Assembly: GCF_000372965.1 (NCBI RefSeq)
Contig: NZ_KB890024.1
Span: forward strand, 2,668,839 to 2,732,838
Reading direction: 5' to 3'
From: Hoeflea sp. 108
GTDB taxonomy: Bacteria > Pseudomonadota > Alphaproteobacteria > Rhizobiales > Rhizobiaceae
DNA: 64,000 bases
A program made the translations under genes and the position numbers. Shown here one piece after another: positions 46,162-55,625 of the stretch. A model generated the notes under the pieces. The model did no database searches. It had not been told where the DNA came from and was given only the letters and a program-made list of their open reading frames with translations. Every line of letters begins with the position of its first letter. Within the stretch, counting starts at the first letter, position 1.

Positions 46162-47361
46162 CTACGACTTCATCAAGTTTTTCAGGCGCATTTGCTGCTT
46201 CCGGAATCTTCCGACCAAGTCCTGAAAGGTAGCCGCGAGTATCGCCTCGTTCAAACCTTCCACCGCAGGAATAATCTGGCGCTGTTGAGGGAACTTGACG
46301 CTGTCCGCTATTCGGCTCCAATGCGCGTCAAGTCGGGTGCTGATCTCAGCAGGAAGGCTAGCCGCCCCGTCCAGAGAGCTGGCCCAGTCTTTTGCCTCTG
46401 ACCACGTTTGAACGCAGATGGTGCGAGGGCCTAGCAACCGCTGCAGCCCCGCAAACTTCACCACCTTTTGCGAAGCAATATTCAACGCTGGTACGCCGAA
46501 AGCCATGGCCGTGATGAAACCATGCATCGATGATCCCAGATAAGCTTTCGACCGAGACAAACACGCCACGACTTCCCGAAGCGACGACGGGTGGTCGACG
46601 ACCAGCGGGTTGGATGTCATTTTCTTGGCCACGCGCATCGCAAGACGATCATCTCCGTGACATGGCCCTAATGCTAGCAACAATGGCGTGCTGTCCGTCG
46701 CGAAGCCGATCTCGTCAAGGCAGGAGGCCACCTCCGCTTCGGGCAACCCCAGGTAGCGTTCATTCAGATGGATAGCGATTGTGCGTTCTGTTCGCCCTTG
46801 AACCACCTGCCGATAGGCGTCATCCAATTCAACGTTTGACCAGAGGATGGGGATATCCCAAGCCGTGTCAGGGATCACGTCGATGTTTGCGTCGGGGTGC
46901 ACGTCAAGCAACAAGCTGCGACTGTCGTCATCCCTAACCGACAAATACGTCGCGGCGTCAAGCGCAACTCTCACGAGCGAGTGCTGGAACTGAGGGAAAG
47001 CCTCAGGCACGCCGGGGGCATTCCAACACAAAGGAATTCCCGACGCGGCCACGTCAGCAACGCCAGCCCATAGCATCGAATATCCGGCCATGGCCGCAGC
47101 GTCGATTTGGTATTCATCAAGGGTTGCCGCTGACATTCTGATGACGTTTCCGCCACCCACCAACAAGGCATCGCATTCGTTCGCAGCCGCAAGCCGGCGT
47201 GACGGGAGGCAATCCCCCCAAATTGGATCGCCGCCAGCAGGAGAAAGAGCCACCACTTCACACGGGGTTAACGCACCGAGTCTCTTTTGAGCAATCAGCG
47301 GGAACAAAAGGTCCCCAAAATTGGCCACATCAAACGTGCCTAGGATACCAACCCGTCTCAT
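46162..47361 (-). CDS. Polysaccharide pyruvyl transferase family protein
   Basis: The 399-residue protein has the polysaccharide pyruvyl transferase pattern: N-terminal VGILGTFDVANFGDLLFP, ALLVGGGN, then SVRDDDSR, and a later SSMHGFITAMAFGVPAL. It would add ketal-linked pyruvate to exopolysaccharide or LPS sugars, or act as a related surface-glycan enzyme. The ATG at 47361 is preferred. It starts 72 bases after the tail spike gene on the same strand. Confidence 0.82.
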   Translation of the reverse strand: MRRVGILGTFDVANFGDLLFPLIAQKRLGALTPCEVVALSPAGGDPIWGDCLPSRRLAAANECDALLVGGGNVIRMSAATLDEYQIDAAAMAGYSMLWAGVADVAASGIPLCWNAPGVPEAFPQFQHSLVRVALDAATYLSVRDDDSRSLLLDVHPDANIDVIPDTAWDIPILWSNVELDDAYRQVVQGRTERTIAIHLNERYLGLPEAEVASCLDEIGFATDSTPLLLALGPCHGDDRLAMRVAKKMTSNPLVVDHPSSLREVVACLSRSKAYLGSSMHGFITAMAFGVPALNIASQKVVKFAGLQRLLGPRTICVQTWSEAKDWASSLDGAASLPAEISTRLDAHWSRIADSVKFPQQRQIIPAVEGLNEAILAATFQDLVGRFRKQQMRLKNLMKS

Positions 47362-47432
47362 AAATCCCTCAAACAACAATATCCGCGGGAGACATAACAC
47401 AAAAGCGATAGCGACGCGCTCGTCACGCCCCG

Positions 47433-49880
47433 CTAGTCAACATTCCCGCGGCGCGACTGGTTGGCGGTGCCGACCTCGATCAATTTGAAGAAAGTCTGGC
47501 GAAGAACGCTCGGGGCGCCACCGGGGGCTGCACTGAATTGGAATTGAGGGATGAAGGTGCCGGCGGCCGAGAAGTCAACCATGCCGGTAATGCGCACAGC
47601 AATGTTCTCCGTGGCGCTCGCGTTCGCCGCCGTGATTGCGACAGCAGTCGCCACATCCGAGCGGATTGCAGACATTGCAGAGAGGACATTTCCGGTCGGG
47701 TTGATGACCTCGGCGAGGTAGGCGATACGCGAGACTGTCGCCGTACCACCGAAGAGAAGGCTCGTGGTGTGTGAGGTTGTGCCGGCTGCACGCGAGATGA
47801 ACAGGACAGCGTCGATTTGGTAGCTGCGGTCAGCGGGAACCGTCAGAGTATCCTGGGCCGAACCAAACCACGGCTGAGCGGAAGCGACATCCGTGCCAAC
47901 AAATGTAGAAGTCAGCCTTGATGAAATGACCTCGCGCGGCTCGATGATCGTCCCAGCCTCCGCATTGACGATCTTGTTCGTGCCAGTATTCCGGAAAACC
48001 GGAGCAAGGATCTGGTTCCGCAGAGCGCCAGTGACGACTTCGATGTGAGTCGTGGCGTTGTTGTCGCAAACTGGCCCCATGAGCACCGTGTCATCGCCTT
48101 CGAGATAGAAGCCGATGGGAGAGCCCTCATCCGAGCAACTGGCCAGCCGGGCACCCTGCGCCGATGCGGCCACGTCGAAGCCATAGCCAATCGCATTGAG
48201 CGAACGGCAGGCGGACAAAGACGGCTCCTTAAGGACACCAGAGTTTCCGGTCTCGAATACCCAGAAATTGACATGGCAGCCGATCGCCACCGCATTCACG
48301 AGAGATGAGGAGTCACCACCAATTCGTATGCCATAGGTGGTCGCCAGACCGCCTGACGCTCGACTCACATATGCGTTAGTCACCGACGAATAATGGGAGC
48401 CGATGACTGTGTCAGCGGCTACGCCGCCCTGCATGCGAATTCCAGAGCCAGCCTGCGCGCCCCAGGCTCCGTAGACATGCAGATTGCTTGCCGTGAAGAA
48501 GCCACGCAGATCGATACCTGCCTGGCCGCCAGGGTCCGTCGCCGTACGGCCGAAGTTGGTGACATGGATGTTGTCGAGCACGATGTCTCTGGCATCGAAA
48601 CCGCCAGAATTCATCCGCTTGATGTCGATGCCATCTGACCCTGTGCCGTCGATCCAGATATTTTCAATCGTCAGCCCACGGTGGTTGCCCCACTCGCAGC
48701 CAATGCCATAGCCGGGCGTGTCCTCGATCCAAACTGTGTCGATGATCGTTTCTTTGTCTTCGGTGACACTGGTGCTCTCGACGATCAGACCCGAGCCGGA
48801 GCCATACGTAGCGCCGGTAATGGGATTGGTCGTGTTGTCGCCATTGATCCGCAGATTGCGAACCTGAGAACCGTTGCCGTTGGCCACCACAACGACGGCC
48901 ATGGAGGTCGCTGTGCCGCGTTTCAGGATCGAGTTCTTGCCGCGCCCCTCCAGCGTCACACCCGAAGGCACCAGCACACCGTAATGCAACTGGTCAGGCA
49001 CCGGCATGGCTGCTGTCGTGTAGCTCTCCGTGGAAGTGTAGCCGAGCAGGTAGACGCCGATGTCGAGAAGCACCCGGCCGCCACCAAGGAACAGCGCCAG
49101 GTTCATGGCGCATTGTATGCCGAGCGTGTTCGCGGCCATCGCCGCACCCGGGCTTGCACCGAACCACCCCACTTCCAGCCCGTCGCCGATGCCGTCACGC
49201 ACCCACGCCCCGACCGTTGCGGCAACCGCAGTTGCCTTGATGTAGACGCCCTCTTGAGGGTCCGCCGCAACCTGGCCGGAGTAATTACCGCTACGCCAGA
49301 CAAAAAGCCCCGCGCGGCCAGTTTCCTGCAAAAGTGCAGCACCCTCCGCTGGCAAGAGCTTTAGTTCGGCACGCGTGGTTGGCGCGGGCAGCGCGTTACC
49401 GGCCCGAGAGAAGGTAATGACGTATTGCGCGCCGGCCACAAACTCTCCGCTGCCGCCGACATGCGAGACCGTCACCTTTCGATAGCCTGCGCCATCGACA
49501 ACCGTTCCTGTCACATTGTAGGTGCGGGACAGCGCGTCGCCGTCAACGCCACGAAGCGTTAGGGTCCCGCGAACGGGATTGCTGCTGTCATCCCATGCCG
49601 CGATGACGTCGCCGGCATTCGCGCCGCTCGCGTCGTTGTCGTCGATGAAGAGCGCAGTCACCGAAGCTGCGGCAGCATTGTTCGCCCGAAACAGGCCAGG
49701 GCCAGGATCTGCGTCCCCGGTAGCCGAGGCAAAGCCATAGAGCATACCGGTGCCCGTTTGACGTGCCTCTAGCCACGTCGCCCACGGCCTGATGTCGGCT
49801 TTGTGCGGCTTGTGAGTACCGGACGACGGAACGCCATCGGTTTCGAAGTCGCGAAAAATTTCGTTGCCACGCTTGACCAT
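47433..49880 (-). CDS. Tail spike/fibre with right-handed beta-helix
   Basis: The 815-residue protein has an N-terminal region (about 1-230) that probably attaches to the tail. A long parallel beta-helix follows (about 270-600), seen as repeated short Gly/Asn/Asp turns and hydrophobic strands (VTLEGRGKNSIL, LTIENIWIDGTGSDGIDIK). The C-terminal part is a beta-rich domain. Pectate lyase-like spikes bind and often cut surface polysaccharides. The start is the ATG at 49880. It is the last tail gene before the glycan cassette. Confidence 0.85.
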   Translation of the reverse strand: MVKRGNEIFRDFETDGVPSSGTHKPHKADIRPWATWLEARQTGTGMLYGFASATGDADPGPGLFRANNAAAASVTALFIDDNDASGANAGDVIAAWDDSSNPVRGTLTLRGVDGDALSRTYNVTGTVVDGAGYRKVTVSHVGGSGEFVAGAQYVITFSRAGNALPAPTTRAELKLLPAEGAALLQETGRAGLFVWRSGNYSGQVAADPQEGVYIKATAVAATVGAWVRDGIGDGLEVGWFGASPGAAMAANTLGIQCAMNLALFLGGGRVLLDIGVYLLGYTSTESYTTAAMPVPDQLHYGVLVPSGVTLEGRGKNSILKRGTATSMAVVVVANGNGSQVRNLRINGDNTTNPITGATYGSGSGLIVESTSVTEDKETIIDTVWIEDTPGYGIGCEWGNHRGLTIENIWIDGTGSDGIDIKRMNSGGFDARDIVLDNIHVTNFGRTATDPGGQAGIDLRGFFTASNLHVYGAWGAQAGSGIRMQGGVAADTVIGSHYSSVTNAYVSRASGGLATTYGIRIGGDSSSLVNAVAIGCHVNFWVFETGNSGVLKEPSLSACRSLNAIGYGFDVAASAQGARLASCSDEGSPIGFYLEGDDTVLMGPVCDNNATTHIEVVTGALRNQILAPVFRNTGTNKIVNAEAGTIIEPREVISSRLTSTFVGTDVASAQPWFGSAQDTLTVPADRSYQIDAVLFISRAAGTTSHTTSLLFGGTATVSRIAYLAEVINPTGNVLSAMSAIRSDVATAVAITAANASATENIAVRITGMVDFSAAGTFIPQFQFSAAPGGAPSVLRQTFFKLIEVGTANQSRRGNVD

Positions 49881-49925
49881 GCCAAGGCGCTCCAATGCTC
49901 GAAGTTGGTGTGTTTCAGGAGGGGG

Positions 49926-51986
49926 TTAGGTGACGGTTACGGCGCCGGTCGCCACACTGGCGCTTTCCACGCCAGAGGCATTGCGCGCCTTGATCCAGTA
50001 GTAATACGTCCCGGCAGCAAGGCCGGTGTCCTGCCATCCATCGGCAGCCGAGGGCGCGCCATACTCGGTGCGCACCAGCGACGCTGTTCCTTCGGTGTTG
50101 ACCGTGTTGCGGCGGATATTGGCCGCCGAATAGTTCGCGCTGTTGGGGCTGGTCCAGCCAAGGTTTACTGTTCCTGCCCCACCGGTCTTGGTGACGCCGC
50201 TCACCACACCTGGCGCGGTTGTGTCGGCCACGACAGTTAAAGTCTGGCTGGCGGTCCAAGCGCCCTGCCGGCCCGTCACAGTGATATGGCGCACCTGCGC
50301 TTCGTACTGGTCGCCGTCGGACAGAGCACCCGTCTGGGCTTCGGTCGCCTGGTCGCCGACGGGGATTACCTGCCATGCACTGTCGGCGGTGCGCTTGTAG
50401 CGTCCTTCGATCATGAGGCCGGCGGGCGCGAGGTTGAACTGGATCACGCCAACCGGCACCATCTGGCCGCCGACAGTGATGCGATTTACGCCAAACGAGA
50501 AACCCGTAGGCAGCGGGATTGTCCGATCGACCACGACATTCTCACTGACCGGCGCCGTCCCCTCTTCCGTCGCAGCGTTCCAAGCATAAGCAGTCGAAGG
50601 CATCGATATCAGCTGCATCGATACGCCTGTCAGGATTCCGCCTTCGCCAATATTGAAGCGAAAATCCTGCACCTCGAAAACTTCGTTGATGCCGAACAAC
50701 GGATAGCGGATCCGGACGAAGCGTTTGCCGAAGGCAGCCAGCGCCTTCAGGTTGAACTGAAAATTCCCGATCCAGGAAGGATTGGCGCGATAGGCCGCAA
50801 GCTTCATCAGCCGGCGCGCTTGGCTGTGGCTGGGCGCAAGAATGAACTGGCGCTCTGTGACGATCTCGCCGCGCAAGGCAGCGTCGGCATCGTCGATCCA
50901 CTGATCGGCATCGGTCGACTGGTAATCATGGACCGACGACAGGTAGGTGGCGCGGATCGTGTTCGCCGTGGTCAGGATATCGCGACCACGCGACACCTCG
51001 GAGAAACCTACGATTGCATCCTCGTCCAGAATGACTGTCGGCTCTTCCCATGCGCCGATATCCAGCGTCACCCCACCGTCAGGTGTCGGCACGATGCGGG
51101 CGTCGCAACACTCCTGCATCCGACCAAGAACATCGGCCGGCCGCTCGTCGAAACGATAGGTCCCCCAAAGGCGATAGCGCGGCTCCGTGCCACCACCCTT
51201 GCGAGGAACGGCTTCAGCAGCCCTGTTGTATGCAGCAAGCCAGCCTGCTGCAGCTTGAGACGTCGAGACCAGCGAGACGGGAAGCCGCATGCCATCCGCA
51301 TGGACGATGTAATCGCGAACTACCGCCGCCGCGTTGTCACTCCAGTCCACGAGGCCGGTCACCGGGTTCAGCACCTTGGCCCCACGGACCACAGCCCGAT
51401 AGAGCGTGTTCGACAGATTGGGAAAGATCGACGAGATCTGATCCTGCTTCACCGCATACTGGACCGCGTAGAGCGACGACATGCCGTCGCCGCGATGCGC
51501 CGACGTCCACTCGGTGAAAAAGCCGGACAGGTGCGCGTAATGCGTTTCGGTGGCGAGCCCGAGCCTGGTCTGGATCAGCAGCCGATTGCCGTACGGCGCA
51601 GTTGGCACGAGGCCGTTGGCGCCACTGTTCACCACCCGGTTGTCGTCGACCCAGAGCTCCTCGATTGCATCCAGAAGGCCCGTGCCCAGAGCAAGCACCT
51701 TGAACAAGGCGCCGTTCTTGCTTTCGGCGAAGGTCAGCACACCCGAGGTCTTGACCCGTCCGTAATGGCGCTGACGTGGAGCAACCGGGCTCTTGAGCGT
51801 CACCTGAATGTCTTCTGGTTTGGGCGGTTCAGGGCGAAACAGCGACGAAGCCAGATAGGAAAGTCCGACGCTGAGGCCGATGCCAATGGCTCCGGTGATC
51901 AGCGAGACGCCGACGGCGAGTGCCGTACCCGATACGCCGGCGGCAGTCAGCACGAACAGCACGAAGCTTTCGATAACGCCGGGCAT
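49926..51986 (-). CDS. J-like tail tip / host-specificity protein
   Basis: The 686-residue protein has an N-terminal hydrophobic region (about residues 8-50), then a tail-tip baseplate hub-like middle part, and a fibronectin-III-like C-terminus (about 560-686, with TAPGVVSGVTKTGGAGTVNLGWT and YYYWIKARNASG). It resembles lambda gpJ-type receptor-binding tips by position and size. The start is an ATG overlapping the stop codon of the NlpC/P60-like gene by 1 base. Confidence 0.82.
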   Translation of the reverse strand: MPGVIESFVLFVLTAAGVSGTALAVGVSLITGAIGIGLSVGLSYLASSLFRPEPPKPEDIQVTLKSPVAPRQRHYGRVKTSGVLTFAESKNGALFKVLALGTGLLDAIEELWVDDNRVVNSGANGLVPTAPYGNRLLIQTRLGLATETHYAHLSGFFTEWTSAHRGDGMSSLYAVQYAVKQDQISSIFPNLSNTLYRAVVRGAKVLNPVTGLVDWSDNAAAVVRDYIVHADGMRLPVSLVSTSQAAAGWLAAYNRAAEAVPRKGGGTEPRYRLWGTYRFDERPADVLGRMQECCDARIVPTPDGGVTLDIGAWEEPTVILDEDAIVGFSEVSRGRDILTTANTIRATYLSSVHDYQSTDADQWIDDADAALRGEIVTERQFILAPSHSQARRLMKLAAYRANPSWIGNFQFNLKALAAFGKRFVRIRYPLFGINEVFEVQDFRFNIGEGGILTGVSMQLISMPSTAYAWNAATEEGTAPVSENVVVDRTIPLPTGFSFGVNRITVGGQMVPVGVIQFNLAPAGLMIEGRYKRTADSAWQVIPVGDQATEAQTGALSDGDQYEAQVRHITVTGRQGAWTASQTLTVVADTTAPGVVSGVTKTGGAGTVNLGWTSPNSANYSAANIRRNTVNTEGTASLVRTEYGAPSAADGWQDTGLAAGTYYYWIKARNASGVESASVATGAVTVT

Positions 51987-52387
51987 CAAACCACCTTCCA
52001 GGCTTTGAACAAGGAGGCCAGCGACGCGCCGATCAGGCCGTCAGCGTCGCGGGAAAACCAGAACTCGCCCGCATGGATGGCCACGCACAGCTTCTGTCCA
52101 TGGATGATCAGCCCGACATCGCCGGCCTCCGGCGATACTGCCTTTCGCAATCCAGCTGATCGGCAGACACGGTTGACTGCTACGGCGATGCCGCCAGGCT
52201 GCTCGAGCCATTCATGCGCTTCTGCCTCGTCACTATGCATGCGCCCAAAGATGCGCAGCGGCGACGCACCGAGTACGCCACAAACCCAGCGATCAGCCGT
52301 CGTGGCGCAGTCCGTCAGCCCCCAGGCAAACGGCTTCTCGCTCTCTGACGCGATGAACGCCGAGACCTCAGCTTTCCAGTCGTGCAT
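51986..52387 (-). CDS. NlpC/P60-like tail-associated protein
   Basis: The 133-residue protein has the short phage NlpC/P60-like form: Cys in WGLTDCATTAD and a later His in VAIHAGEF. It may cleave peptidoglycan crosslinks during entry or assist tail assembly. The position between a minor tail gene and the tip gene is the usual one. It could also belong to the DUF6950-type family. Confidence 0.78.
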   Translation of the reverse strand: MHDWKAEVSAFIASESEKPFAWGLTDCATTADRWVCGVLGASPLRIFGRMHSDEAEAHEWLEQPGGIAVAVNRVCRSAGLRKAVSPEAGDVGLIIHGQKLCVAIHAGEFWFSRDADGLIGASLASLFKAWKVV

Positions 52388-52393
52388 GACGCC

Positions 52394-52987
52394 TCAATAG
52401 TCGGGGTAGCGGATCGTCTTCTGGATCAGCGACGAAACGAAGCCGAAGAAGCGGTCTCCGGGCGAACGCGACTGCTGGTCACGGTCGGTGCAGCGGCCAT
52501 AGGCTGGCCGTGACCGGCTGTAGAAGATGTTCTCGGCGCTGACAGAGATGGACTGGGTTGCACCTTCGGTTCCCTGCATCGCCGAGCGCGACACCGTCGG
52601 CGGCTGCATGAAGCCTCTAAAGATCGGGATAGGCACTCCGGCCGGCTGCCAGTCATCAGTGAACAGCTGCAGGAAGACAGTCAGCAGTTGCTGGTCGACT
52701 TCCGGCGTGTCAGCCAACGCTACCGACAGCATGTCCAGCGCCTGCCCCGGAAGGCCGTTCAGCGACAGGGTTACAGCCTCGGACACAGTGCCGCCGCCCG
52801 ACATCCCCAGCCCGTCGATCTGGCCGAAACCGAACATGGGCAGCCACGTTTCGCCACCGGCGTCGAGCTTGGTGTTACCGTTCCAGGCGAACATGGTCGA
52901 AGACGCGAACTCGAACTTCACGAGGAAATCGCACCGCACCGTCGAGGCCGACAGCAAGGCAATCTGATCAGGCGTGAAGAAGTCCAT
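52394..52987 (-). CDS. Minor tail protein (DUF2163-like position)
   Basis: The 197-residue protein is beta-rich, with Trp/Phe-rich early strands (KFEFASSTMFAWNGNT) and a Gly-rich middle. It sits where siphophages and gene transfer agents carry the DUF2163-type tail assembly protein, one gene ahead of an NlpC/P60-like gene. The family match is by position and style only. Confidence 0.72.
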   Translation of the reverse strand: MDFFTPDQIALLSASTVRCDFLVKFEFASSTMFAWNGNTKLDAGGETWLPMFGFGQIDGLGMSGGGTVSEAVTLSLNGLPGQALDMLSVALADTPEVDQQLLTVFLQLFTDDWQPAGVPIPIFRGFMQPPTVSRSAMQGTEGATQSISVSAENIFYSRSRPAYGRCTDRDQQSRSPGDRFFGFVSSLIQKTIRYPDY

Positions 52988-53676
52988 CACAGATCCTCGA
53001 TGAAATTGACGGTCGGAAAGGACCAGCGTCCCAGTTCGAGCGGTAGGTCCATTTCCTTGTCACTCGCAAGGCGCACGCGAAGTACCGGGCGGTCGAACTC
53101 CAGGCGAGAGCCGGCGTGCCATGCCTCACGCAATGGCGGCCATATCTTGATGGTGGCGGTCACAGCATCCTGGGCAACCACGCTTCTAACCTGATAGAGC
53201 CGCTCGCCGATGGAGAAGCGATGTCCTGGCTCAAGATCGCCTGACAAGGCCTTGATTACGTTCAACATGGTGGATCGGATTGTCGCATCCGACAACAGCG
53301 AGACGTCTATCACTGACGATACATAGCCGGCGCCATCGTCGAAAAGAGCGTCATCGGAATGGGGGACCTCCCCCTTTAGGTCCGCATCAGACAGACCAAT
53401 GGGGAAAGGCTTTCGCTCGATGTCATGCACACAGATCAAGATGGGGTTGAGCCGGCCCTCTGCCTGAACGGCAATGGCTCGCCATAGCTGAACAAGACCG
53501 ATGCCTTGCGCGTCCCGCACGGGGATTTCCTCGTAGGTCGCCTTCCAGAGGCCAGCGTCCGAAGCGACGACCTGTGTAAATCCGCTGACCGAGGCCGGCC
53601 CAGCCATGGTGCGTGATGCCGGATCGACCGAGATGTTTCGTGGAACCAGCCGCGAGCATGGCCAGATGATCGCCAT
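52987..53676 (-). CDS. Minor tail protein
   Basis: The 229-residue protein follows the tape measure gene and overlaps the next gene by 1 base. I do not recognise a specific family. It holds mixed alpha/beta segments and no membrane helix. By gene order it is a tail-tip (distal tail or hub) component. Confidence 0.72.
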   Translation of the reverse strand: MAIIWPCSRLVPRNISVDPASRTMAGPASVSGFTQVVASDAGLWKATYEEIPVRDAQGIGLVQLWRAIAVQAEGRLNPILICVHDIERKPFPIGLSDADLKGEVPHSDDALFDDGAGYVSSVIDVSLLSDATIRSTMLNVIKALSGDLEPGHRFSIGERLYQVRSVVAQDAVTATIKIWPPLREAWHAGSRLEFDRPVLRVRLASDKEMDLPLELGRWSFPTVNFIEDL

Positions 53677-55583
53677 CACAGCTGCCTCGATTGTGCGTTG
53701 GCGATCTTACCGCCCAGCGTCCGGTTCAATTGCTTATCGTACTGCCCGATGCCGGCCTGCGTGACTTGAACGGCGACATCCTTGCTCTCGGCCTGGATGG
53801 TGGGGATGAACATGGGACCGGCCTCACCTACCACCCGCACGATCACCTCTCGGGGCTCACCATTGCCGTTGGCGGGGGCCTGAACGCGAGGCATGGCCGG
53901 GGTGACATGGCCGCCGTTGGCATACCCCTTGGCTGTCCGATGAAGCTGCTCGAGCGCCCCAACGCCGATCCTGTCTGTTGCTCGCTTGGAGAATACATAC
54001 TCGCCGCCGTGGACCACACCAGCTACTTCGGACGCGCCTCCCCGACCGGTAAATCCGCCTCTTGCAAAGCCGAAGATCGAGAAGATGCCCCCAAGCAGGC
54101 CGCCGATACCACCTCCGCCGCCACCTATACCTGAGCCTGCTGAATTCACCTGGAACAGTGCGTCGAGAACATTGTTCAGGAGCTTGTCGACGATCTTATC
54201 CAAGGCATTCAGGGCGGCATTCTTGAAGCTTGCCCAGAACCCTTCACCTTGCTTCAGCCCGCTACGAAGATCGGACAGGAACCCACCAGCCAGATCGCGA
54301 GCAAAGCTCATGGCATCTTTGGTCCGGTCAACCGCATTGCGGAGGCCGTCCCACGGGTCTTTTGCGCCGCCCGCAGCTCCCTTTGCCGCCCTTCCCGCCT
54401 TGCCGGCTGCATCCTCGACGTTGGTGAAGCTACCGGCCAGTTCCTTCAGTTTGGCTGATGCTGCGGATGCGCTGCTGGAGATGGCCGACCCGAACTCGCC
54501 GAGGTAGTCTCTGCTCAATGCCCCCTGAACAGCAGCGTTGCGATCTGCGACGGCACCCGAGAGAGCCTTGGCGAAAGGATTGTTGAACTCGCCAAAGTCG
54601 ACCTGTCCAATCTCACCAATCTGGAAACCGCCAGGCAGGCTCGCCAGCGCGTTGTTGAGGCTCGAAATCAGCCCATTGAGCATGCCGGAGGCGGTGTTGA
54701 TCATGCTCTCCATCGCGGAGAGCGCGGCGTTCGCGGCTCCGACTGCAGCCGCGCCGACGATGTTCGGGAACTGGTTCCAGACGAATTTCAAATCTTCAAA
54801 GGCTGCGACAAACGAGCCGATGACATAGTTGGCGCCAGTCTTCGCCGCTCCGACGATGTCGATGCCGAAAATCTGTGTCAGTTCGTCTCGGAAGATGTTG
54901 GCAGCAGCAACCGCGGCCGTGATCCCGAGAACGAAGGCAGCCGCTGGGTTGGCAGCAGCAAAGGACGCAGCAACCCCAAGCGCTGCGACGGAAAGTTGGC
55001 CAAGCAATCCGATAAGGGTGAAAAGGCCACCAACAAGTGCTGGCGCGTATAGAAGCGCCAACGCAGCAGCAGCCCCCACCGCATACGGCGCGACCGCTAC
55101 CAATGCGTCGGCTACCCAGATGATAGCGTTTGCGGCTAGCTTCCCCCAATCGACCAATTTGGCCAAATCAGCGAGCAAGACGCCAAACCCGACCGACAAA
55201 GCGTTCATCAAGAACCCACCAATTGCGGTGCTGACCAATCTCACTGCCGATGCAAACGCAGCGAAGCCGACCGAAGCGACCTGCGCACGCTGGCCGGCGA
55301 CTTGAACCGCTGCTGTCTCTGCTTTGACTGCTGCGGTCGCGGCCACTGTGGCGGCGCCAACCTTCTTCTGCTGCACACCCAGCCTTGCGACAGTTTCCTC
55401 GTACGTCTCCCACTGGAAATTGGCATTGGCTGCGACCCCGCCGGCATTCTTTGTTGCTGTCGACACGCCGCTGGCCGCGGCCTGGGCCCGCTTTGCCGAA
55501 TTGGTGAGCTGGTCAAGGGCACGTGAACCCTTCTCGACCTGATCGGAGCGAACCTCCAAACCAAGGGTGGCCACGTCAGCCAT
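53676..55583 (-). CDS. Tail tape measure protein
   Basis: The 635-residue protein is Ala-rich, with an N-terminal coiled coil (about residues 1-60), a block of hydrophobic helices (about 100-215) and a Gly-rich C-terminus ending in the phage tail motif GGFTGRGGASEVAGVVHGGE. Tape measure proteins set tail length. The membrane block helps DNA entry. It follows the G/GT pair, the classic order, and its length predicts a moderate-length siphovirus tail. Confidence 0.9.
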   Translation of the reverse strand: MADVATLGLEVRSDQVEKGSRALDQLTNSAKRAQAAASGVSTATKNAGGVAANANFQWETYEETVARLGVQQKKVGAATVAATAAVKAETAAVQVAGQRAQVASVGFAAFASAVRLVSTAIGGFLMNALSVGFGVLLADLAKLVDWGKLAANAIIWVADALVAVAPYAVGAAAALALLYAPALVGGLFTLIGLLGQLSVAALGVAASFAAANPAAAFVLGITAAVAAANIFRDELTQIFGIDIVGAAKTGANYVIGSFVAAFEDLKFVWNQFPNIVGAAAVGAANAALSAMESMINTASGMLNGLISSLNNALASLPGGFQIGEIGQVDFGEFNNPFAKALSGAVADRNAAVQGALSRDYLGEFGSAISSSASAASAKLKELAGSFTNVEDAAGKAGRAAKGAAGGAKDPWDGLRNAVDRTKDAMSFARDLAGGFLSDLRSGLKQGEGFWASFKNAALNALDKIVDKLLNNVLDALFQVNSAGSGIGGGGGGIGGLLGGIFSIFGFARGGFTGRGGASEVAGVVHGGEYVFSKRATDRIGVGALEQLHRTAKGYANGGHVTPAMPRVQAPANGNGEPREVIVRVVGEAGPMFIPTIQAESKDVAVQVTQAGIGQYDKQLNRTLGGKIANAQSRQL

Positions 55584-55625
55584 GGGATTTCACCTCGTGA
55601 ACGATGAGCGCTTGAACCCAATGCG

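Noticed and set aside
50286..52400. 704-codon plus-strand frame opposite the tail tip genes
   Set aside because: It runs across three different minus-strand tail genes with overlapping stops and starts, and it has no domain.
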